NCBI GenBank assembly: GCA_027922465.2
Contig: BQMF02000069.1
Span: forward strand, 992,001 to 1,056,000
DNA from: Turritopsis dohrnii
Lineage: Eukaryota; Cnidaria; Hydrozoa; Anthoathecata; Oceaniidae
Length of the DNA: 64,000 bases
Reading direction: 5' to 3'
The translations under genes and the position numbers were made by a program. Numbering within the stretch: the first letter of the stretch is position 1; each line of letters starts with the position of its first letter. Positions 13,936-25,000 of the stretch are shown here, piece by piece. The notes under the pieces were generated by a model, which searched no databases, was not told the DNA's origin, and worked only from the letters and a program-made list of their open reading frames with translations.

Positions 13936-15447
13936 CCGTCTTCGTGTCTAATTACGGACAGCCTTTGTAATTACGAACATCAAAATGTAAACAAACATTC
14001 TTGTCACGAAAATAGACTTGCATTCTTGCCAAGTTCACCACGTATAACTGAATAAAATGTTTTATGAAACAGACAGTCAGGGACAACTGCAAATTAAGCT
14101 ATATCGCTTAATTAAGATGTGATAGCTTAAATAGGCGATTTTTCTCTCCTAATTAGGCGATTGTCCTGATTTTTTCATTTTGAGCCGGTATAAAACAAAG
14201 TCGAGTCGATTTTTTCGATCTCTTAGTAAACTGTTCCAGTTTCGTAACTATCATGTAAATTTGACAGGATGATACTCGCGGGTTCACGAAATATAGCTCA
14301 ATTTGTTTTGATATGTCAGCGCATGCGTATAAACGCGAAACTTCTTGTTTTCGCTGATCTATGCATCGCCGACAACTCGAAGTCAAAGAAGAAAGATGGC
14401 GTTTCATATAGCGAATGCGTGGATATAAACTGGATGCAAATAGCACGTTTATATATATATAAAAATATAACCATTGGTTGACATCCAAATAAGTCTATCT
14501 GTCAAATGATCGCTTAATTAGGATGTTATAGCTTAATTAAGCTAGGGGTTACAGTATGTTCAGGTTTTCGCAATATATTTGCTCAACTCGCGGGGATTTC
14601 GCTTAATTAAGCCATATATAGCTTAAATAAGCAATTTTTGTTGTTTTGGAGTATATCTTTATGTTCTGCGAAGCAAACAAAACAATATTTCACTAGTAGA
14701 GGCAATATGTTTCGAGTTTACGTGCTGCAAAAATTGACGGCGCGACTACAGGGAGTTTTTGAGATATCGAAGCGAGAATACATTGAACCTCCTAAATAGG
14801 CGAATATAGCCTAATTAGACTATCATAATTCTCCTAGTTAAGCTATTAGCTAAAATAGGCGATATAGCTTAATTTGCGGTTGTCCCTGACTGACAGAGCA
14901 ATCCAATAGAGAGCAATTAGCAGTAACACTTGAAGAATAATGGACCGTGAAAATCATAATGGCCTATATTTCAATACTCAGTAAAAAGTGTCCTCCCCCA
15001 CTGTTATTGACGTACAAAAACTTTATTTATTTGATTTATTTTATGATAATTAACTTTTTAAAAGCATGATCTAAAAAAATTTTCATTCCTCAATTCATTT
15101 TTAAACATAAATTTTCGACCTGTCGATATTTCATGATGGAGGTGGCCATTATTATTTTTTCTCCGTAAATATGGCTACCATTGTACACACGGAGCTCATA
15201 AAAATACGCACGATTCTCAAGAGAGCGCAGTCTACTTTAAATCTTTAAAGTTTAGAAAAGTAAATTCTAAATGGCATATTGGTAATTTTCTAGCGTTCAA
15301 ATAAATTTAATTATCTCTGAAGTTTGTTTTATTACAGTTTGGTTGACAGTACGGGATGTGCCGTGTTTTTAATTTACAGACGGTTGGAATTATGTTTTGT
15401 CGATGTCCGTAATTACAAAGGCTGTCCGTAATTAGACATGAAGACGG
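13936..15447. mobile_element. Outer TA-flanked DNA element, host of a nested insertion
   Basis: The ends form an inverted repeat of about 50 bp with few mismatches: CCGTCTTCGTGTCTAATTAC at the left, and its complement GTAATTAGACATGAAGACGG at the right. TA dinucleotides flank both sides, as for Tc1/mariner and pogo elements. No transposase frame is visible, so it is non-autonomous. Its left arm is interrupted by a second element at 14074-14892. Without that insertion it is about 690 bp. Confidence 0.65.
14074..14892. mobile_element. Inner DNA element nested in 13936-15447, TSD ACAGA
   Basis: The terminal inverted repeats are about 36 bp. The left starts CAGTCAGGGACAACTGC and the right ends GCGGTTGTCCCTGACTG. 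They are flanked by a perfect 5-bp duplication, ACAGA (14069-14073 and 14893-14897). The interior is full of TTAATTAAG and AATAGGCGA motifs in both orientations and has no credible coding frame. The nesting shows it is younger than the outer element. Confidence 0.7.
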
Positions 15448-15731
15448 TATATCTCATTTATATACCTTTTCCTTGCATACATTATTATTCTATATTTCAT
15501 ATATTGAAATAGAGAAAATGAAATTCAAATATTGGTGTAAGAATAAAACAGTTAGATATCATTATTGGTAGTCCCATGGAATTACAATAACAGAAAGCTG
15601 CTAGATTGAGTGTTGTAGCCACCTCGGTCCTACCATTAAAATTGGGAAATCAATCTGGTATGGCTAGCCAAGTGAGTGTTGACTGCTAACGAAAGGATAA
15701 AGTTTGTTGAGGTGTTGAAGCCATCTTCGCA

Positions 15732-16241
15732 GTGAATTTCGACTGCTGCATATCCAAAGAGTCATCAATTTTACAGAGCAGCATATCTTCCACTACCTTT
15801 GTGCCACAAATTCTGAAACGTAAAACACAGCTACAGTCGGGAAAACTGTCAAAGGAATTGCTTCTCAATGTATTGCAATTCCTTCAAGAAGTAAAAGATG
15901 TATGCATACAGCTTACAAAGGTTGTCCCGACTAACGATGAACAGAAGCACTTGCGAGAAAGGAAATTTTCATACATCAGTACCAAGAAGGAGACAAAGAT
16001 AGAAACTGAAGAAAAACTAGAGAAGGTCGTTCCAAGAATGCTCATTGATTGTTTCCATGCCTGCACAGAAGAAATGTTCTACGATCATGAAGAATTCTGT
16101 TACATCGCATTCGATGTTACAAAAGGAACATGGGTGGTGGGGTGGGGTGGGGGGGGGGGGGGGGGGTGTAGATGCCTATTTGGCACCCTAGAGTACAGAG
16201 AACAGGACGTTGTTAAAAACCTTATCAGCAAAATTTCATAA
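15732..16241 (+). CDS. Unrecognised ORF, 169 aa, with poly-Gly tract
   Basis: An open frame of 169 codons with mixed, protein-like composition in its first 130 residues (helix-rich, including KLSKELLLNVLQFLQEVKDV). It then runs through 21 consecutive G bases at 16146-16166 that encode poly-glycine. I recognise no family. It could be an exon or a transposon-derived fragment whose frame happens to cross the G run. No clear splice sites or partner exons were found, so it may not be a gene. Confidence 0.25.
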   Translation: MNFDCCISKESSILQSSISSTTFVPQILKRKTQLQSGKLSKELLLNVLQFLQEVKDVCIQLTKVVPTNDEQKHLRERKFSYISTKKETKIETEEKLEKVVPRMLIDCFHACTEEMFYDHEEFCYIAFDVTKGTWVVGWGGGGGGGCRCLFGTLEYREQDVVKNLISKIS

Positions 16242-17451
16242 AATAAAACTATAACCATCTTAAACAGCTTGTTATTAACTACCATCAAACGTCTTATAAA
16301 TTTGGACATCCTTCCAAACATCGGACATAAAAAACATATCCACAAAATACAAACCACATCAATAATAATCCATACTGCACTGTCAATTAAACTAAATGCA
16401 AAACTTATCATAACTAAACTTAACAAATGAAAACTTTTGAATAATTGTACCCTTTGAGACACACACGTTGCATGGAGATAAGCTCTGAGCTTTGCAATGT
16501 GATTACGTATGTGATTTAAGGCTCCATCTGAACGATGGATCCATGGAATTCACACAGACCTTTCAAATTGCACATATTTATCGTGATGTGTTCAACATTT
16601 TAGTACTTTCCACATCCTCCTCGCATTTCCTTACTTCTTCTTTCCCCCGTATTACCTGAAAGTTACTAGTGTCTAGATTTTTAGAAGACTCTTAAGCGAA
16701 CATTTCATTGTTTTGTGCAAACACTTTTCTCGAGAATATATTTCTTTGGCGTGCGGAAAAAAGTAGTTGAACTTTGTTCAACTTTGATAATTTGTTTTGT
16801 GTTAAATGTCAGTATCGACCAATCAAAATTTGCCTTCGACTCAATGCCATATCGTTCTGAACAAATTTAATGAGAAATACTTTTTAGTTCCTAAATAGTG
16901 GAAATTAACATAACGAAAGTTGTCTCGAGTCGAGAAATTCTTTCTCTGCGAAGGTTTTTCTCAAGAACTTTTGTAAGTAGAAATCGGCCTTTCAGAAGAA
17001 AATTTTCCACGGCTCAACAAATACATTCTTTCTCTAGCAATTGTGCATTCCGTATTTTTTTTGTGGATCATCAATCAGTAAGAGTCCTGGGAATGCGATG
17101 ATATTTTGTGAAAAACAACGGCAAAACCAGAATCTTACAAAGTGCCATTTCATTTGTTTGTGACACAAATTCATTATTAACCTTCACGCTTAAGATGATT
17201 GCATTCTGGCAAAGTTACTTGTTTTAATGATACTCTGGGGGATATGGAATTTTTTGTAAATAAAATGCAACACGGTGACTCTTCACGCTTACTGTGTTTC
17301 AACATATTTTGTCTGCTTTATCTAATATATTTTAGTATTTGTTGTGACTTGGGTTTCGTTTACCAGACAGGTCTGTTTATCAGCGTATCCGAAGTTTGGA
17401 AGGATGTCCGAAGTTAAGGCGATTGACCGTACCACTATAAGTTTTAGGGAT

Positions 17452-18391
17452 TTTTCTAAGCACTTTCCAACTACCCTTCACTGGTAGTGGAAACTCAATC
17501 TTGAATTGAGTTTAGAGACTCAATCATTCATTTTCAATTAAACATTTTTTAACTCTTTAATGTGTAGTACTTACTAAACATTTTGGGAGAGTAAACAACA
17601 ACAAAGATGTGTCGCGACCTTCTGCAGCTCATCCTATAGCTCCTAGGGAGTGCAAAAGATCAATTTCAATATGATAAAATAAAATAAAATAGCTAAAACC
17701 ACAGCTATGTCCGTTATAAATGTAATCTCGATCTTTTTTCCAGTATAATATTCAAACTGGGAAATTTTTGCTGGTAAAGGGGAGGGACTAAAAAACATGC
17801 TCAACTTTTTATATGAAACAAAACATGCTAACTTAGATCATTCAATTGACAAGATAACTTAGGTATATTAGGCCATTATTCTCCGAATGTTCTGTTAGGA
17901 GGAACAATTACTGGTGCTAAGGTAATTTTGAAATTTCCTTTGTTATATGAATTTATTTCTTCACCGAACAAAAGAATATGAAAACACCATTGGTACCAGT
18001 AGGACTCGTTCTCATGTTATTCAAAGAAATTAAAAAACATCCCTTTACAATAACACAGGGAAATGGAAGCTTAACCAAACTTTTCACAAAGACAAACGTG
18101 TGTTAACATAACTCTGAACAGTTTAAATTCAATTTTGGACGAAACAACCATCTTAGTATTGTAGCATGAGGAACACTCATACAAATCCACGCATGGGATT
18201 GGACACATGTCTAAGACGTCTTGTGTGTGTGGACCAACACCCGTTTTTGGACATCGAAATCGCTAAAATTGGGGAGCTTCCAGGGGCTTTGCCCACCTAG
18301 GAGCCCACCAAGCTCTGCCTTGGACTGTGTAACTCAATCTTCTCTACCAAAAACGCTAGTAACCAAAAGTGCTTGGAAAAATCCCTGTTAG
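17452..18391. mobile_element. Possible hAT-like repeat pair
   Basis: Inverted end sequences AGGGATTTTTCTAAGCACTT (left) and its near complement AAGTGCTTGGAAAAATCCCT (right) bracket 0.94 kb that has no coding frame and includes an internal CAATCTTGAATTGAG-type palindrome. The ends look like CAGGG-type hAT termini. No target duplication was found. Related 'AAGTGCTTGGAAA' scraps occur near 6880 and 7527. Confidence 0.45.
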
Positions 18392-19040
18392 TAAAAGTAA
18401 TAGCGTTTCAAACATATTTGTGATAATCAGGTGGCAGTAAAATAATTTTTCATTGCTCGTTCTATTTTCTATTCAGTTTCTTGATCTCAATACTGATATC
18501 ATGAATTCATTGATTATTGTACCTTTTTTATTTTTTTTTCAATGAATTTGTCTTTTGTTTACTTCTTCCTGTGCTTCTCCTTTCTCCTTTTGAGCTTTTG
18601 TCTTGCAAAAGACAACTTCTATTCTCTTTGTTATTTACATTGTAAGATACATTGTTTCTTTTAAAAAAAAACTGTTCCAGTTTGACTTGACCAGCAGTAT
18701 ATAGCCGTGCGACTAGCAGACCTCGACTTTTAATGATCACGATGACCAGCTGGCGTAAAATGATAATTTGCACTGCTAACTGTGGTTTTTATATTTATGT
18801 TTTTAAGTTGATGTTTATCTCAGTTAAATTGGTCGGTACGGTAGTAGTACTTGTTGACTACCTACTTAGTGCCTGCTTCTTGTCGGAGCAACTCGCATGA
18901 TGAAAATTGAATTCCGAATGTCAAACCAGTTGAGAGTTCACTTGTTTAGTAAGATTTGGGTACATGCCTCTCATATAGTATTTACATGTAGTTTTTAGTA
19001 ATTTTCTAATGTTCTAGTATAAAAGTCTATATAGCATAAA

Positions 19041-22000
19041 ATGGGCAGGAAAACTTGGGCGGACTTGAAGGAAAAGAAAAAGGGTCCTGGCAAAAAAACC
19101 CGAAAACAAGAGCATCCCGAAGAAAATCTTCCGACACATTTATGTAAGTCTATTTTATCAAACAGAGAATGCTTACTTTATTATTATATACACATCCCAG
19201 GACAAGCTTGTTTCGCCGTATCACGTCTCATCAGCTGGGCTAGTGTCGGGTTTGAACCTGGAACCTTGCGCTTCCAAGGTTGATGTTATACCCATTACAC
19301 CAACTAGGCCACGGTTTGATCGTGCTTCACATGTCACCAGAATGCTCAATGCCCCTGAGGACAGAGCGTTTATTTATTATAATAGGAAGTTAACATTAAA
19401 TTTCTTATGGTGTTAAATTTGATCATTATAAATATGGCTTGCATCTTCTACATGAAGATCTTCTCATGATGTTTTGTTTCTTTCGTTCAACTAATCAGGA
19501 AAAGCCTCACTCTATATTAAAAGTGATAGTAAAGATATGTCATTGTTTTTAGAAAGAATTTTAGAAAGTCTTTTATTGATTAAACAATTCTAGTTAAATT
19601 TATTTTCCAAAATGGTTATTCATTTTTTGAAAAACCTTTTTCCCTACTTTAGTGAATCCCTCAGACCAGAAGAGGATTAAAAAGAAGAAAAAAGCAGTGA
19701 AGGAGTAAGTTGTAACTTTTAGTGTTTGAAAGTATTTGCTATCAATCAATGACTTGTTGCTTTCTTATTCAGGAAAAAGAACAAGAGAGCTGCTCTGGAA
19801 ACTATCCATGACGATGAAAAATGTGCGTATTTCTTTTCTAATTTCACATATTATATATAACTTAAATGATGGCCCCAGAATGATGTTTCAATTTTTGTTG
19901 CAATTGGCAGAAAATGTAGAGTGTATTAATTTGGGTGGCCGTAGCAGAGAACGTCCATAACGTAGGAATTGGGACAAGGTCCCTGAATGCTTTTGTTTTG
20001 CATTACTCAAATTAGCTATTTAGTTTAATTGTGTGTGGTGTAAATATTCGATTCAACTAACATAAAGCTAAAGTTTTATATTGAATTTTGTAAGCTTTTA
20101 CTGTTACTGAACTACATAAAATCAAATGATTCAATATTTTGAAGTTCATATATAGTAGACATCATTAGCCAAATATGTCATTCACAATGGGTAGTTGGCT
20201 TCCTGATTTCATTTATTTTTCATGTAACTCCTTTGGGTATTTTTATAGCAATTAACGAAATTGTGGATTTCACAAACGGAAATGTGAAGGTGAATATACA
20301 TTTCCTTCCTTATAGTGGTCAAACTTGCGATGAAATAAGTGAATTCAAAGTTTGTTTTCCATTTATAGGCAAATAAGAAGGGGAAGCAAAAGAAGAAGAA
20401 GTAAGTGATGTTTCAATAAAAGGAAAATAGTTTTTTCAAGCACTCTGCATGCTAAAATCTATTATTGATTTGAAGGGCTGCACAAAAAGAAGTGACAATA
20501 TTCGATTCTGATAGTGACAATGATTATAATGAAGAAAGTAATTCAGATGAGGAGATAGAGACATCTGTTATTGAAAGGTTTAAACATTAGTAATTTGTAA
20601 ACACCTAAATAATTTTTACAATAAGTGTGACAGTAGTCTAGAGTGCCAAAATATCATCCCATGTATTATTCTTTCGAAAGACTTTTTAAATTTTTTTAAA
20701 AAATCACTAATAAGACTATTTACTAGGAAGGGGATATCTGACGATAATAAAGATTGGTTACACTTGAAAAAAGATAAAGTTGACAGTGATGAAACAGATG
20801 ATGAAGACGGCAATGAAGATGGTGATGATGATAGTGCAATGAATGATGACAATGACATTGAAATGGTATACATTCTAATACTCATAGTAAAACTTATACT
20901 TGTAAAATATTTTTATCACTTCCCGAGGTTTTGATCTTGCTATTTGTTAAATGTCTGTTTATTAACTACTGTAACGTATATCACTAGCCAGATGATGATT
21001 TTGATGCAAATGACTCCGAATCCAAGGATGAATCAGATAGTGATGGAGTTGAAGATGAGAATGGTGATGATGATGAGGTTTGTGTGTTTATTTGTATGTT
21101 GACGAGAATGTAAACAAAGGTAATTTCATCCGATATTTTTTCTATCTTGTAGCTTCTGCCAATTGAACGTAAATCAAAAGAGCTGGATAAAGCCAGAGTA
21201 AAAATTAAGTATGAACCTTGTGTTGTTTAAGTGTACTTATAATAGAATTAGTAACTCAGTTAAAAATTCAAAAGCCTCATTTCCTGTTGAGTCAAAGTCC
21301 TTTCCATGCACAGTTTGTGGAAATTGGATGAAGTATCTACATACGTACAATTGCATAATACACAAGAAAACATAGTATTCTTCTGAATAAACATTTACGC
21401 AAATTGACCGAAAAATAAACAACAATAAATTTATTTTCAATATATCTTGAGTTATGAGTTATAAGTTGATTGCTTTTCTTGAAAATGCTTGTTTTAACAA
21501 CTCCACAATTGTTCCTAGTTGAAAAGTTGTTGAAAGAAACCATAGCGTAGTATAAGACTACTAGTATCCTGCATAAAAGTTTTTATGGGTTTTAATTTCG
21601 AAAACAACATGCACTAATCCCCTGTTGAAAATAGGTGACGAAAAATAAAATCACAGAAATACAAACAGAAAGTATACCTATGTTTTAGAGCTTGATAAAC
21701 TGATAAAAAAAAATATGGGATCATTTCGCTACGGCCACCGGTTCTAGAGTTATCGTTGGTCAAAGATCTTGATGATTTTATATTGTTTGTTTGTTTGTTT
21801 TTTTAATTTTATTTTATATATTTCAATTTTTTATTTTACCTTGTTATTACGAGTTTGCCTAGTTTATGTATGTATATGTAGTTTCTTTGATCTCATTTTC
21901 TTTTTAGAGCTTTGGCTGACGAAGAGTTGAAAACAAATATTGCACATTCTGAAGTCTTCGTTTTACCCACTGGCCAAGAGATTGAGAAAGAAAATATCCT

Positions 22001-25000
22001 TTTCTAGATGATATTATTAGTGTCTATTTCTTTGCATTTACTTTTGAACTATTGACTTGACGTGGGTTTGTGTTCCTTAACCATTTCTCTAAGGACAGAA
22101 GGTGGCAACCTTCAAACCATTCTTCAAAGAGTCAAAGACAATTTGCATGCATTAAGTAATTTCGGAAAATTCAGGCAGACAGGAAAGTAAGTTTGATTTC
22201 TGACATTATCACTGTCTTTTAGTTCAGCGTTTCTTGTTGTCACACTATTTCTGTTCACCACTCAAACAAATTCTATTCAAACATACCCTACACAAATTAA
22301 AGGGTTTCACTGCTTTTGTTTACATCCGTAGAAGTCGAGCAGAGTATCTTGATGTGTTGATACAAGATTTGATGACGTACTATAGTTACAATGAATACTT
22401 CATGACGTATTTGGTGAATCTATTTCCAGGTGGTGAGGTATGGTTTGTTCACTTTGCTCCTTGCAATTAGTCACGTTTGAGCGTGAGTGATCTGAACTTG
22501 ATCAGCACCATGTTTTCTCTTTAGCAAAGTAACTAAAGAAACTGAAATAGTATTCACAAAAATTTTTGCCGTATCAGCTGATTAGTTTATATTTAGCAAA
22601 GCAACCTCTTTCAGAGAGGTCATCATCTTTTAGCAAAGCAACTTCTTTCAGAGAGGTCATCATCTTTTAGCTAAACAACCTCATCGGAGAGGTCATCATC
22701 TTTTAGCTAAACAACCTCTTTCAGAGAGGTCATCATCTTTTAGCTAAACAACCTCATCGGAGAGGTCATCATCTTTTAGCTAAACAACCTCTTTCAGAGA
22801 GGTCATCATCTTTTAGCTAAAAAACCTGATCATCATCTTTTATGTGGATCAGAGTATAGAACAATGCTTTCTGCGTTTTCTTTTCCTGATCACGTTTAAC
22901 TTCCTTGAGATAAAAAAGAAGAATTATACAGTTTAATTTTTGAATGTAGATTCTGGAATTCCTGGAAGCTTGCGAGACCAAAAGACCGATAACGATCCGA
23001 TCTAATTCATTAAAAACAAGAAGAAGAGATCTTGCTCAGGCCTTGATCAATCGAGGTGTCAACTTAGATCCAATAGGGAAATGGTCAAAAGTTGGTTTGG
23101 TAGTTTACGACTCATCTGTGCCAATTGGTGCAACACCAGAGTATCTGGCTGGTCACTATATGTTGCAAGGTGCTTCATCAATGCTTCCTGTGATAGCATT
23201 AGCACCCCAAGAGAATGAACGAATTTTGGATATGTGCTCAGCACCTGGTGGGAAAACATCCTACATAGGTAATATTTATTTATTTATTTATTTACTTTAT
23301 TTAATGTCGATTAAGTACTGTTACATACGTAGCTTTCTAAATTACTAAAATTAATAAACTAATAAACATCGACTTAATATAGTTAAAATTGAAAGATAAA
23401 AATGATAAAACTAATAAAAATAAGGTTTTAAATATAACCTACATGCTGGATGTATGTAGCGCACAGACGGCATTTGCAAGGAAGTCTTTCGGATGTTAGA
23501 AGTTTAGATTTAAACTGTTCCACCGAATCAGCAGATTTGGTGGATTCACTTAAAAGTCCCCAAGTTTGTGGTCCCCGAAATGATGGGGTTTCAACACCAC
23601 GGTTTACAGTGCGAGCGTGCCCAGCCCTGAAATCATTACGATTACGAAGGCCAGGAGCAGAGGTATTCAGTGGAAAGACTTCCTGCAAATAAGAAGGACC
23701 CAGATTATGTAGACGTTTAAAAAGTAAGACCATGAGCTGGAAAATATTTGAAGCGTGATTTGATTTACATCCATACTTGGCAAGGAGTTCAGAGAAATCG
23801 AGATTTGTGTTACCGTCTACAAGACGTAGGGCTCTTTCATGGAGAGAATTTATTCTATTGTTATTGCTACGAAAAGTGTAAGCCCATAACGGAGGACAAT
23901 AATTAAACTGAGATGTAATGTAGCTATTTACCAATAGAATAAGTTTCTCTTTATCAAGATATGGCTTCAATCTCGCTATAGCATAGAATTTATTTATTTC
24001 CAGCTTTCTTACAGATCTTGGAAATATGCGATGTCAGATCGAGCTTTGGATCTACAGTGATACCAAGGAGTTCTACCTCGCTAGAGGGTTTAATAAAATT
24101 TTTCGAAATTTTCTACCACATTTCTATGGTTAGTCAATAATAATAAAAGCTTACATTTGCCTAAGTTCAAAATAAGATAGTTATTTTGAAAGCATTCAGA
24201 GAAACACTGAAGAGATTGCTGTAGCTCAGACTTGATATCGTGAGAGTTTGTGGAAGCAGCAAAAATAGTGTTATCATCTGCATAGTTACAAACATTAGAA
24301 TTTATGAAATAGAAACGATCATTGAGGTAGATATTAAAAAACAATGGTCCTAGGATTGAGCCCTGAGGAACACCTACTTTCAAACGAAGTGATTCGCTGA
24401 GAGTAGAGTTCGCTTTAACTACCTGAAAACGATCAGAGAGATAGCTAGAAACAAGACAAAGAGAGTTACCCAGTAGGCAAAATTGTAAAAAATTACTGCA
24501 ATGAAGAGCATTTTTATTGAACTAGAGTGCATATTTCTATAGAAATGCACTCATACGCAAAGCTTTTTCAGCAAATTTGCCTGCTGCTTAAGTTTGCTCT
24601 TGAAATCTTAAGTTATTTTAACTTCCTAAAAAATTTTAGCATTTGTTTTTCATGAATTTTAATTGTATTGTTTAGGCTCGTTGATGAAAAACTCTGGAAT
24701 TTTAGTTGCAAATGATGCAAAGGCGACTCGGTTGAAGTCACTTGTTGCTAACATTCATCGATTGGGTATCACCAACACTTTAATTTGTAATTACGATGGC
24801 AGGTCGTTCCCAAAGGTAATGGGCGGTTTTGACAGGGTTTTGTTAGATGCACCATGCAGTGGTACCGGAGTTATTTCTAAAGATGAGCAAGTAAAAGTGA
24901 ACAAGGTGAGGTCATGGTCAATATATTGATGTAGATGTATAAATTACACATCAGGAGATCTATAATCTTATATAATAAGAAAGTGACAGATATAATGGTG

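Larger units (their letters stand above)
13295..19040. other. Intergenic region between cyclin L and NOP2
   Basis: The two genes are divergent and about 5.7 kb apart. The region holds a nested pair of DNA elements (13936-15447), an unrecognised ORF with a poly-G run (15732-16241) and a hAT-like repeat pair (about 17452-18391). The stretch between about 16500 and 17440 shows nothing recognisable. No TATA box or other core promoter can be called with confidence. Confidence 0.5.

Noticed and set aside
14153..14488. 111-codon minus-strand ORF
   Set aside because: Lies wholly inside the nested MITE-like element and has no protein similarity that I can recognise.
16100..16462. Minus-strand ORF of 120 codons with poly-Pro
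   Set aside because: Poly-Pro is only the complement of the poly-G run; no family, no splice context.
19240..19318. Functional tRNA gene
   Set aside because: Only the A and B boxes and part of the fold are kept, followed by a SINE body and tail.
22592..22841. CRISPR-like array
   Set aside because: Units follow each other without unique spacers, in an intron of a eukaryotic gene. It is a tandem repeat.
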